Shown: piece by piece, positions 36,758 to 48,600 of the stretch
How positions within the stretch are numbered: position 1 is the first letter of the stretch
Layout: each line of letters starts with the position of its first letter
Source: Ianthella basta
Taxonomy: Eukaryota; Porifera; Demospongiae; Verongiida; Ianthellidae
Reading direction: 5' to 3'
Assembly (NCBI GenBank): GCA_964019415.1
Contig: OZ025884.1
Span: forward strand, 1,700,001-1,764,000
Length of the DNA: 64,000 nt
The notes under the pieces: generated by a model
Database searches by the model: none
What the model was told of the DNA's origin: nothing
What the model saw: only the letters and a program-made list of their open reading frames with translations
Made by a program: the position numbers and the translations under genes

Positions 36758-37992
36758 TCAGGCCCTACGTAGCTCTGAAAGAACATGGTCACAGATTTCG
36801 TCATCTGTCATCAGCTGAAAGCCAGTATCATTGGAATCACTGTTCAGCCAGGTACTGATCTCACTATCATCCATACTGTATCCCAACTCCTGAAATTCAT
36901 GTATGAATTCTCGTTCATCTTCATCTCCATCTTCCTGTCCTTCAGTCTGATCTTCACTCTCTTTTGGTTCTTGAATAGGCATGCTCTTTCTCCATGACTT
37001 GCGTAGCGTGGATTCCTTGATTTCACCCCATGACTCTGCAATTAGCTCTGTGAAGATTTTCATATTCACTGACTACAGAAAGTCAATGAGAGATGCACCA
37101 TTCCCATTCTCTATCAATAGCCTTCGTAGCAATTTCTTGCGGTGCTTGAGTGCCACAAGCACCCCTTGATCCATTGGTTGGATCAAGAAAGTGACATTTG
37201 GTGGCAAGTAAAGGGTGGCGATGTTTCCATCATCACTAATGAGGTCTTCTTCATTAGGGTGGGCAGGGCAATTATCCAGTACCAGAACAGCTTTTGGCTC
37301 CAAGCCAAGAGAAGAGAGCTCTTTGCATACTGTAGGGATAAATGAATTGTGAAAACAGGCATGAAAAATCTCAAAGCTCATCCATGCGTTTTTCTGGCCA
37401 CAAGACTTCACTCCCTCTTTGCTCAGCTTTCTTCCATCAGCAGAGTGCTAAAAGGAAGCAGCTAGTGTCTTGTGTGGAAACAGGAGAAGGTCCAGTCTCA
37501 TCACAATTGAAAATTTGATTCAGAGTAAGCTGGTGCTCCTCAACAAATTCATTGAAAGATGTGATGGAAGTTGCACTTGCTTCTGCATCAGCAGATGAGT
37601 TTGCGTATTATGTGCCTCTTGCAGAACCTCTACAGCCATCCTGTACTTCCAGAGAAACTTGACTCTTCACCATACATCTTCTTGTGCAGCTGGATAGCAT
37701 ATTCACACAATATCGGGCCTGAGATGGGTACACCCTACATTTGCTTTTGCTTGAACCACAAGTACACGGCCTTGTCGTGCTGTTCATCATCTCCGACCTT
37801 CATTACTTTTGCCTTCTTACTCATGCCCATGTCGTGCATCTCTTGGATGAAGCAAAGGATATAATTGTGATTTTTCTTGATATCCAAGACCGTGCTTTTT
37901 CTAACTCCATAGCGTTTGGCAAAAACATTAGTGAAGCAGCTCTCTAGCTGCTTTATAATGGCCACTTTGTCTTCAATGCTTAAAACTGTCAA
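36758..37992 (-). pseudogene. Tigger/jerky-like DDE transposase, broken
   Basis: The N-terminus (37992-37735) has a psq-type helix-turn-helix, SIEDKVAIIKQLE and GVRKSTVLDIKKN, then YLWFKQKQM. The following CENP-B-like DNA-binding part (GVPISGPILCEYAIQLHKKM, FSGSTGWL) is cut by TAG, TAG and TGA codons. A frame change leads to FNCDETG (first catalytic Asp). After a deleted stretch the catalytic core resumes at 37411 with VLVLDNCPAHP (second Asp) and LPPNVTFLIQPMDQGV (third Asp). An acidic C-terminus ends at 36758. Several stops and at least one frameshift make it non-functional. Confidence 0.85.
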
Positions 37993-38081
37993 CTTTCACT
38001 TAGGCTTCGCAGCGAAGTACAGTCTGCCATCTTTGAGCAAAGAAAATGCATGTGCAACTGAAACGTGTCATGTTGATTTAA

Positions 38082-38722
38082 CCCATTACTCTCAAAGTTT
38101 AAATTGCGTGCCAGCTCCCACTTCCGAAATTAAAATGGCTGCGCATATGAAGAAATTCACCGTGCCGTGTTTTATGCTTGAAGGCCATTTCTTCACCTTA
38201 ATGGCGACGTAGGAGGAATGCTCTGTTTCAAGAAGTAGTCCAGGGCAGTCAACAGTATTCTCAGGCACATTCTGGACTATTCGCGCTCGTATGTGACTCC
38301 TATGAGCGAGCCTGCAAACATTCGTATTCTCCAAGCCTTTTCTCAGCCCCAAAACATGACAATGAACATTTGTTGCTTGATTCAGTATTACAAGAAGATG
38401 TGGAGTTCTTCCTACACCAATTCATGCCAGCGCACGCATACCAAAGCTAAAAATACGAGCAAGAAACGTTGCGTATTATCGCTTGCAAAATAAAGCAGTT
38501 CGTTTCGCGCAGCTTGCGTGATACGGGAAATGAGGTAGGTATGCCAAAGGAAGGCTCTGATACTGCTGCAAGTCCTGTGAAAGAGACGCTGCCGTGGACT
38601 GCTCGTAGCCAGTGAAAAGCGACGTTTTCTGAGTCTAGTTCGCCATGACGCATATATGCGTCATTCGGGATTATCCGCAATCTAACAAATGACGCATATA
38701 TGCGTCATTCAGGACTAATGGG
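38082..38722. mobile_element. piggyBac-like MITE nested in the Tigger element
   Basis: CCCATTACT at the left end and AGTAATGGG-type complement (actual right end ACTAATGGG) at the right are flanked by TTAA at 38078-38081 and 38723-38726. TTAA duplication plus CCC-starting TIRs is the piggyBac signature. Close to the right end two copies of the perfect 20-base palindrome ATGACGCATATATGCGTCAT lie at 38645-38664 and 38689-38708. There is no transposase, so it is non-autonomous. Confidence 0.7.
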
Positions 38723-38809
38723 TTAATAATTGCATAATCCACATGTTACGTGCAAGGTAATTTTGTGATCCAGACAATCGAGGATCCGGATAACCGAGGA
38801 TTCACCGTA

Positions 38810-39055
38810 TGTACTTAGCCACGGCGACAATTTGCACCAGCAAGGGAACAATTTCGCTTGGTTTGGCCACTCGGTGGCCAACTGCTTCGTATGTAGCTAA
38901 GCCTAGGCCTACTACACCAACAAGACAATGGGTTTGACGGCAGGAGACAATTCCCACACATACCATGGGATAATATCCAGATTGCAATTATTTGCGTGGG
39001 CGCTTCCTGCTCTTACCCCTTCCTCTTTATTTCATTATGCGCTCCTGTCCACACT
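38810..39055 (+). repeat. Dispersed repeat R2, copy 2
   Basis: Second direct copy of the repeat at 35330-35620, starting immediately to the right of the Tigger TA duplication. The two copies continue differently on their distal sides. Confidence 0.7.
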
Positions 39056-39358
39056 CGTTCACAAACCTACAAAATACAGACCTACTAAGTCTCACTGACT
39101 TTCACGCTTCAGGAGGTGATCTCAAAGCTCTCACGCACAGGATCCGCGATTTCATGCCTCACAAAAATCATTACACACAAGCAGCTAGATATTGCAATTG
39201 TAACAAAACTACTTGAATGATGACTTACGTACAAGCTAACCCCAAGACAGCGCTGGCAGCAAACAGCTAGTTAGTCTCGTACTTATCCACGCTGCTTCAT
39301 CACCGCCATTTTCATAGTATGACATTGCTCTTAACCCTACCCTATTATACACAGTATT

Positions 39359-42300
39359 CAGGGGTGGCGGCAGCTCCTAAAAAGTGGGGGGGGCTCTATC
39401 TTGGAAGGTACATATACTCCACAATTTTTTTTTGCTTGCTGCGCTCGCAAACCCTTCAGTCTATAATTATTTCTTGTTAACTTAGCCCAAGAGCATATCC
39501 TACGTAATTATCATGCATACATTTTATGTAGTCACTGACATTCAAAGTCCAATAATAATACTAATACAAAAAGCAGTGAATGTCAAAATTTGTAAAAGCA
39601 TTAAAGTATTCACATGCACAGTACAATGTTGCAAACTCTATTAATAGTTTCCAAAGTACTTCTTGCGGTCAAACCTAGCTATGAACTCCTTAGCAACGGC
39701 AACCATGTCAAGCGAATCTGTTAAATCCTTGTGAACATGGAGTAGCATGCAATTGTTTAGTCTCTGTTCTGTCATTGTAGCTCGCACATATGTTAAGACG
39801 CGTCTGAGGGCAGAGAAGGTTCTTTCTGATGTAGCAGATGTAAGGGGAATTGTTAGGTACAGTCTTAGCAGTTGGTGTACAGTGGGCAACATGTCCTTGA
39901 AAACACTGCAGGTGTTCATGGCCTCACAGATGGTATGAACTGACGTAACCTTCTTCACCATAGGAGCGCCCTTCTTGATGACATCCTGCAAAATTGGCAA
40001 GTGCCTGCCCAGGTCTGACAGGTTAACGTCGTCATTGAAGCACGATTCTGCCAACTGTTTGACATTGCTTTCAAAGCTTTTGCCATTTGCAGCATTCAAC
40101 AGGGTACTTTCTATTGCCAGCACAGAAGAAATTCGCTGGCTGCTAAATCTTTCTTCAAGTGCACCAGCTAGGAGATCACATGCTTCAAAGTAAAGCTGGC
40201 AATAGTAAGCCTTTGCTGTAGGGTAGGCATGCTGTGCACTTCCACTATCCAACCGCACTGGCTGTCGCCTATACCTAGGTAGCTGTGGTTGTCCAATTGT
40301 GTGCTTTTCGGCCATTGCAACTGTCCCATCATAGAAGCGATTAAATTCTTCATCTGAACGTAGCCTCTTGTAGTACACCTTAGCTGTTTCAACTGCATCT
40401 AGCGCATCTTGCATGGTGATATCCTTTCTTTGCAGTGTTAAGGACACAGTTTCAGCTGCGCTATAAAGCAGATGACTAAGTTTGAGACCAAACAAGGCAC
40501 TAAATTGCTCCAGGGCGCGTAAGAGACCACCAGCCTTCAATCCATACTCATCACGAGTGGTTAAATGAATTTCTTCTAACGATTTCAGCAAGAGGCTGTA
40601 GTCCTTGAGTATGGCATCAATTGAACCGGTTCGAGCAGTCCACCTCGTTGGGCACAGTGGCTTCAATTTCACAACTGATTCTGAGCTACTTGTTTGCATC
40701 ATCATTGATGTAAACAGTGTCAATCGCTTTGGGGACAGACAAATTAGCTTGTTGACTTCCCTGACGGTTTCTAGGGCATCTCTTAGGCATACAATCTTTC
40801 TACCCACATCTTGCAGGCACAAATTCAAAGAATATGCACAGCAGTGCACTAGCACAGCAGCAGGACATTCATTACTCAATCGCGTTGCCACTCCCGTTCG
40901 TTTTCCCTGCATGTTTGCGGCTCCATCGTATGCCTGACCCCGACATAATGTTAAAGGGAGGCTGCATCGGATCAGGATGTCTTTGATCACAGAAAACAGG
41001 GTTTCAGCCTTCGTATCAGGCACCCTATACAAGCCCACAGGATCTTCCTGAATTTCATAGTTGTCATTCACCCAACGGATCGACAGGTTGAGTTGCTCGC
41101 TGTTGACCACATCAGTGGCTTCATCAGCAATAATGGAATACCATGCGGGGCCGGTTACGTCTTTCATTTGAACAAGAAGTTTGCGCAGCAAAGTCTGTCC
41201 TAGAATACAGATCTGCTCTGTAACTGCATCATGTGACATGAAACAGTTCGCTTTAAGCCACTTCTTTACAACTTCATTGCTACTGCTCTGCATTAGCAGC
41301 AGCTGCTGTAAGTTTCCTTCGGATTCGGTATGGCCTCGGATGGCAATGCCCTGGCGGGTAAGGAATTGTAATCCTGCCAACTGAGCCAAAAGACCATCCC
41401 TCCGCTCCTTTTGAAGCTGGTCCATCTGTGCATTCAAATGCCCTGCAATTGTTGTGTGACCACGAGCTACCCACTTCAATTTGGCCTCTCTGTGAGAGTC
41501 CGAGTTTTCATGACTTTTGAACTTTTCAAGAGCCTTTTTCCAATTGCCAAAACCCGATTCTATAAAAGCCTTGTCACCCGTTTTGCTGAATGCAATCAGC
41601 TTGTGTTTTGTAGCATTTCGGCAGTAAAGGCAAAACACCTTTTTCTGGGTTGTACAAACACTCAGCCAGGGATACTGTTTGTACCACTGCGGTTGAAAGT
41701 TTCTTTTCTTAGCAGCCAGTGTCATCAGCGTGGGTTTATCTTTAGGCTGAAAAGCAATCTCCTCATTACTACAACATTGTCCTGAACACACAGGAGCAAC
41801 GGATTCAGCTTCTGTTGTGGTAGAAGGTGAACAGACTGGAATGCTTTAACCATGACTAACCTCTTCATAAGGGGTATCATCAATCATTTCTACTTCATCT
41901 GCAAAATCTGCTTCCTCACAACTGAAATCATCACCTGAACCATCACTGTCTGTGCCTGAACTGACTTCTGCCCTAGGGTCACATTCTGCCTGAACTTCAG
42001 TTGCCTCAGTTGGAAAATCTTCTGCAGCATCCTCAACTACGCCTGCACACTCTACAGTGGCACTATCCTGTCTTCTTCTCTTCACTGAGTTGTCTTTTGA
42101 CCAAATAGTAACCAACGTTGCTTGTCGTTTCGCCATTTTGCAAACACCATGTGTTCAAAAATGGCGGGCAAAATGGCGTTTTAAATGGCGGAGGCAGATG
42201 TAGGAAGTCCTACCCAGTGATTTCAGTCAGTGTACTTTAAAACAGGTAAACTTTCTCATGATTTGCTGAATATACTCCTCAACCACTGATTTAACTGAAT

Positions 42301-42389
42301 AGTGTTAATCTCACTACAAAATTTTTGGAAGGCTGAGCTTCAGAGAGGGGGGCTCAGCCCCCCCTGCCCCCCCTCTGCCACCGCCCCTG
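39359..42389 (-). mobile_element. hAT transposon with 5-bp target duplication
   Basis: Ends are CAGGGGTGGCGGCAG on the left and the complement of CAGGGGCGGTGGCAG on the right, both flanked by GTATT (39354-39358 and 42390-42394). Five-base duplications with this TIR are reported for the hAT5 branch rather than the usual eight. Inside both ends are G/C homopolymer-rich stretches. The element is 3,031 bases. Confidence 0.85.
39641..42136 (-). CDS. hAT5-type transposase (ZMYM1/TTF-finger related)
   Basis: The main frame (41791-39641) is 716 codons without interruption. It has a TTF-type zinc finger (VFCLYC...H, FKSHENSDSH), catalytic Asp in IIADEATD (about residue 223 of this frame), the YDGAANM Asp (about 289), and the C-terminal hAT dimerisation region SATSERTFSALRRV with the catalytic Glu. 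It is preceded in the same frame by a 97-codon stretch (42136-41849, MAKRQATLVTIWSKDNS..., basic then acidic) ending in one TAA at 41846-41848. Either this single stop inactivates the gene, or it lies in a very short intron (gt...ag sites 39 bases apart exist around it). The rest looks functional, which suggests recent activity. The enzyme cuts and pastes its own element in the nucleus. Confidence 0.85.
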
Positions 42390-42468
42390 GTATTGTACAA
42401 CTAAATGTCCCACTCCTAGTAGACTTCTACTTTGGCAGCTATGCAAGAATTCTGAAATTTACCACCCA

Positions 42469-42474
42469 TTTATT
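42469..42474 (-). terminator. Possible polyadenylation signal
   Basis: AATAAA on the minus strand, 190 bases past the stop codon at 42664 of the CARD/ankyrin gene. Confidence 0.4.
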
Positions 42475-42663
42475 TACATTAGAATTTGCGTTTTTGATAC
42501 AATTGCATTTTGGTTGCCACTGTAAACCAAAAGTATTCTCACGAGCAGATACTCCATTCTTCTGTGAACAAAATGATACTCAACGAGGTAGTCTGTCTTA
42601 CTCTATTGGATAGGAATTTGCCCTGGAAAAGTATATATGTCAGAATTTTCCATCTATGGAAGG

Positions 42664-45600
42664 TTAGGAGGGTCTAAACCCATGACTGACAGTCTGAGCA
42701 CACACCTTTTCACTCTGTACCTCTGCAGGCAATCCCATTTTTGTGGTATATCTGTATCTGACCCTTCCTGGTCTGTACTCTTCTGCCACCCTCACAGTGG
42801 TCATCTCTGCAGACTGATGTAGGAGCCATTGCTCACAGGACTCCTCTTCTTCCTCATGGACAAAGTCTGCCAGCCAACGCTGGTGGTAGTAGTTGAATTG
42901 ATGCAGTTGGAAAGCAGTGACTGCACCCTGCATGGAGTACAAACAGGAAATTATCTTCTATACAAGTCCGTCAAGCACTAAAAAACCCTCTATATAACAT
43001 GTACTCAATGAACAACCCTATGCACCACACACAATTACAGATGTACAGCCAGATATATGTGTATGAGCACACGCACACACGCCATATCTCACCTGCCTTC
43101 CTTTCTTCAGTGCCCTTCCCCGGTGCATCCACTCTGTGCTACTGACTGCCTTTACCAGTTTTGTTTTAGGATCAGTCCTAAATTCCACTATCCCATCCAT
43201 CAGAATACTACCCTCTGCCAGCTCCATGGTGGAGGATGGAAGGATGGCTGTGTTTTGATCCTTGGCCACTACTTTCAACCACCAGCGATGGTGGTGAGCC
43301 CTACAGAGCAGGACAACTATATCACACAACATATAGTAGAGCTGTTTAGTTGCACAGTGCAGTAGAAGTATGCAGTGAAGAAGTGTTACACATCTCAAAG
43401 TGAATAAATTATACTGTACAGTCTGAACGTAGCTGCATTATCAGTAGCTTAGACCTAGAACAGAAGGTGTGTAAAATAGGTACCTCTTTGGAGGGCCATC
43501 TCTTCGAGCTGTTTGCTCAGAGTTCCTGTCTGCAACATCCTACAAAAAGGACACACATACACTGAACTTACGCTGTAGCTATACGTACATGTATGCATTT
43601 ACACAAAGGGTGAACCTTACATTCCACTCCAGCTGTGGGTAGTTCTCTGTGATGAATTCTACAATGGGCTGTCGTCTCAGCCTGCGAGCAATGTCCAGGC
43701 AAGTCTCGCCATTCCCATCCCTGTCAAGTACTCTGTCTCCAAACATGGGACAGAGGTACTGCAAGACAGGTAGGTGACCTCTGTAGGCTGCCAAGTGGAG
43801 GGCATTCTGGGAATTCTGGAGGAGATTAGGGTCATGTGTGACTTAGTGTGTGTGCGCTTGCACGCGCGTGTGTGGAAGTTTAATGGAAACCAATCCATAT
43901 ACGTATATACCTTCATTATGTGGAAGATGTCTCCCTCACTGTACTCCACTAGTTTTCTGACCAAGTCAGAGTGCCCACGTTCCACCGCAAGCAACAGAGG
44001 TGTCCTGCCATCCTGTACGTGACAAAGAAAATTCACAGCACTTTAAATTGAAGAAATGCATTTTAGTATCACTCCATACACTCTCCCACCACATTCCCAC
44101 TTTCACCTATCATTCCCATTCTCAATTCTCATTTCTACTCTTCTTCCTCCATTCCACATCACACCCTACGTTCCAATTCCCATCACCTTTCCCGTCCCTC
44201 AAGTGCATTTCACTACTCTATGTATGTATGCCTTCCTCCCTACCTTGCCTTCCACATTGACAAATCTTTTCACCAGGAGCTGTACCACAAACTGATATCC
44301 CTTTGATGCAGCTTTCAGCAATGTATTGCTAATGGGGTCCGAGGTGGGCCGGCTCTGTTACATGTAAAAGATGTGTGAAAGAGAAACATAGATACAAAAT
44401 TAGAACCACACACAAAAGGTAAGGGAATGGAGGGAGGAAGGCAGGTAAAGACAAGTGAGCGAGGAATGAGGGGTGAGAGAGGAGAGATGAAACAAGTGAG
44501 GAATAGGAGAAGGGAGGAGGGAGGGAGGGATGGAGGATTGGAGTTGAGGAAGAAAAGGAGGGGACTGAATACATACCACAGATACACACCTGAGCAATCA
44601 TTTCCATGTCATGGTTGTATTTCTCAGTCTGCTGAGTCAGCTTCTTCTGCAGGGCACTTATCTCAGACTCTAGATTCTCCATCTGTTGTGCCTGAGCAGT
44701 CAGTTCAAGTACTGTGGACTGGACAACTGGTTCTGAAGGAGATGGCAGTGGATGAATTGGTTGGGAGACAGATGTATGGGGACTAGGAGGCTGGTCCATC
44801 TGCAGAACAAAAAGTGGTATCAGGCATAACCCCAGGTAGTTGTCGTAGTCGTGTTAAATGTATCTTCCCCACTTAGGCCAGATCCAGGTAGATCCAGCCA
44901 AGTCAGGGCTCACCATTCAGTGACATGCCTAATCATACAGAACCTAAAATTTGCAAGTGCAATGTGTAACGTTCTGCCTCAGGTTTCTCTGTGACATTGT
45001 TCTGCCCATCCGAAAGTGCGAACATGAAGAATGTCAAGACCCCAAAGAAGAGAATACATACCAGAAGGTGCAAAGGAGTCATCTAGACTTTCACCCACAA
45101 AACCACAGTTGAGATGAACGATAGAGTGCATGCTTCTGTGGGAGTTGTGGTTGTTGGGAAGGATCCATGCACCACTCTTGTCTGTGCTCATTCTATGCCA
45201 GTTCTTTCACTTGATACGCCATCTGTTAGCACAGCTGCTGCCAGTGTGCTGGATGCATCAACGGGTGGCAGTGAGGAGCTGGCAGTGTCGGACACAGTGA
45301 TCTACATCAGCAGTGAATGTGTGTGTGGTCATGTTGAGTTTCAACTGACTAAGGAAAGTGAGTGACCCAGTACTGAGATACGCAACCATGCCAGGTGCTG
45401 CCCTTACACCAATCAGGATGCCTAGTATGAAGATAGCAAAGAGTGCCCCCTTGATACGACACCAGAAAGTAATTAGTGTCCTGCAAAAGTGCATGTGAAT
45501 GTAGAAGGGAAGCCATGATTAACTGTGCACCAAGGATGCTGTTACCTTTGGATTGCTATTGAGTTGACCCCGGAGGTGGTTAGAACAAGACCTGATTAAC

Positions 45601-48600
45601 CAAATTATTATAATTAGTGTTTTAGCATGCCTTTTATTTCTGTTTCATCAGCATTTTATTCCATGTTTGTTGTTCATAATGTTAGGGGGTTAGTGTGTCC
45701 GTGCGTATGCTTGTATTGTACCTCCCAGGATTTGCATGAAATGCCACTGGTCTGGATGCAGCATTCCTCTTGACAAATTTATCTACGTACTTATCTAATC
45801 TTCCTCACCTGTTTCCTCAGCATTAGCAGTAGTCTTTCCTTAAGGCTAGTCATCTCTTGAAGGATTTGACCCTCCTCCTCTCGACTGGCCTTCAGCTTGA
45901 TCTGTAAGGCTGTAATATCATTAGTCAGGTCAAATCTCTTTTGCTCAGATCTCTTCAATTCATCCTCCAACTCCTGGACATGGGACAGCAGCTCATTGCT
46001 ACCAGCCTCTTTCTCCTCAACTCTGTTTCCCTCCTCCTTAACTTTGGGAGGCAACTTTCCTTCAATCTGTGCAGCAAATGGATGAATGTAATTGGACATC
46101 ATTGCAGACATGTATCTAGTATAATACAGTATTCTCTCTAAACTTCCCCTTTCTAAATTTGTCATCCAGAATTGAAACAATGCAAACTTACTTTAAATAA
46201 TGACAAATACCACCTTCTTTAATATTTGTCACATTACTGAAAAAATCAAGAGATACAAAGCATATTCAACATTTTGTCACAGTAGATAGGTAGATAGCCT
46301 CTAGTTGCACCACACGCAATACTACCTCTTGAAGTTGCACAAGTATGTTATCTGCACACAGCCACAACATGCTTACTGGACATTTTTGGAGCAGACGAAC
46401 TCCTCACAGCTGTTGGCATCAGGAGTTATTGCAATGTGACAGTCTGAAACTACTGCCTGAACTGGGACTGCATAAGCCACCAATTTACCAAGCAATGCCC
46501 CAAACAAAACATTCTAAAGTTTCGCAGGTCACCCAAATGTTCCACAGAGACTCTAACAATCCAACCATTTGTCCCATTTGGCCATAATGTCCATTCCAAA
46601 TGCAACAAGACATCAATTGATGAATTTTTCAGGGCAAAATGGTTGATGAATGGTTAAGACTTAGGATTGCCTCAAACATCAAACTTCATATGCCGTTCAC
46701 TCAGTAGCATAGTTAAAATGGCAGTATACACTGGAAATCACTTAAGCCACATGCTTGCACATGCAGAAATGACAAAGATGAAGTGAGGAATGTTTGACTG
46801 TCTCCAAGGAAGACTGAGGGCTCCTCTTTTATCAGCTATCAGTTCAAGAAGGTATGGACAAAGACAATGAAAATGAAGGAAGATGACAAGAATGGCGAGT
46901 GTCTGTATGTCGTAAAGCTTAGAGATTGCTTATTTTGCCTCTACTGATGTGGCAATTCTGTTTCAAAGTAACACAGATTGGCATTAAGAGAAAGTACACA
47001 AATATGCACGAACTTAATGGTTGATGGTGGGCGTCACATGTGATATAGACATGAAAAGCAAGTCAAGTTCAACCACTGCTGTAGGTCCGCTGAGAAAGGT
47101 AGTCTGCTCAAAGGTTTGTAGCGAAAGAAAACAGCTCATAAACCATGCCAACTTCTATGTCGTGTAAACTTGTCATTTGTGCTACGTGTCTTCATAACAT
47201 ACGACGCATTCGCACCTAAAGGTTAAAGTGAATGCAGTACAAACTCCACGTAGGACATATTAGCTTGAGTGTAGTCTTCAGTATAGTTAGCTTTTTATTG
47301 ATGCTAGATGGAAAATTATACATACATAGAGTAACGTACTATATCTAGAGTAAGCTCCACTCCTTCATTATCTGCAGAGTCATCCACAGCTTCCTCTAAG
47401 TGGATGGGAAAGACAGGAATGGAATTAGCACCAATGTCCTAGTGTATACGCAAGATCCTCCTCCACCCCACCCACCCCCCATGAAGGTAAGGAGTCACCA
47501 GAAGAGTGATCAATTGTTCCAGCATGAATCATGTTACCTTGATGCTCACTGTTTTTAATTACTGATGAAACAAACATAATGATAAAGAACATTTGAGAAA
47601 GGTAAAGACTCTGAGTTGCAACTGGTTGCAAAAGGTTAGCAGATACAATATAACGCCAATTTCAGGGTGAGCCAACTAGGTTAAATACAGTGTTTATAAT
47701 TTAATTGTCATTACGACTGGTCCACTACTCTTCTGCACTGCTCCATCTAATTCTGCATGCCATAATCCTTTACTAAGCTTCCTATTCATTGGTGCTTTCA
47801 CGATATCACACTTCTCTCCTTACAACTTGAAAGGTGTCACCAGACTGCTACATAGTAATCTGTACAATCTATAAACACAATTTGAAGCTGTATGGTCATC
47901 TACAACATGACTGCTTTCACAACGAACATAGTGACCTACAGACTAATTTACGTTATCTTGATTGGTGGCTGATTGTGCAAACAAATCTTGCGGTAAGTAG
48001 TAAATGTGCCATATTAGGATTATAGTTCTGTGTATGCAGCTGCTACTGAGGTGGACTGACAAAGGGAATTAGTCATTTTCAATTCCACAACAACAACACT
48101 GACTCATGGTAAAACACACATGTACAGTGCACTAGCTTGCCTTGTTCTGACCAGGGTTGCATAATTTCACAATGAACAGTACGATACTGCAATTGCTTCT
48201 GCATAAAAGAACAAAGCATGCACATAAAATGACACTGCCCAAAAATGAATAACACAAATGCTTTTATACAGCATGAAACTGCATGTGCATGCACAGAAAA
48301 GTATACACTCACTGCTGTGTCGGGGTCAACCAATGCGTACACCTGGTAAGGGAGGGCCTGCAAGCGACAAAAGAAGTAGCAAGAAGACAAATTATAGACA
48401 CCTTACCACACTAAGAACATAGCAAACAGCACACATTTTATTATACAGTGGAACCCCTATAATGCTGACACCCTTCAGAGCAAGAGAAGTGTCCTGATTA
48501 TAGGGGTGTCCGCATTTCAGAGGTATGGCTTATATGCCCATATGTTAAAACAATCATCTAGTATGAATGAAAAGTATCAAAATAAGACGAATTTGTAAAG

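Larger units (their letters stand above)
36393..38807 (-). mobile_element. pogo/Tigger-type DNA transposon
   Basis: Terminal inverted repeats CAGTGAATCCTCGGTTATCC (36393-36412) and its complement ending CACCG (38788-38807) pair with one mismatch, and TA flanks both ends (36391-36392, 38808-38809). The TIR pattern CAGT..AATCCTCGGTTATCC is that of Tigger elements. The element is 2,415 bases, but 641 of these are a later nested insertion. Confidence 0.9.

Noticed and set aside
36785-36997. Hydrophobic + strand frame (FSFIFISIFLSFSLIFTLFW)
   Set aside because: It is the antisense shadow of the acidic C-terminus of the Tigger transposase.
35340-39055. Direct R2 repeats read as LTRs of a retroelement
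   Set aside because: The DNA between them is a Tigger transposon with its own TA duplication and lacks gag, protease or integrase; the outer and inner borders of the repeats do not line up as LTRs.
45258-45494. Minus-strand frame with a hydrophobic segment (ALFAIFILGILIG) flanked by splice-like sites
   Set aside because: Its phases do not fit between 46066-45809 and 44799-44590, which already join; a membrane segment there would also be out of keeping. Could be a cassette exon but unsupported.
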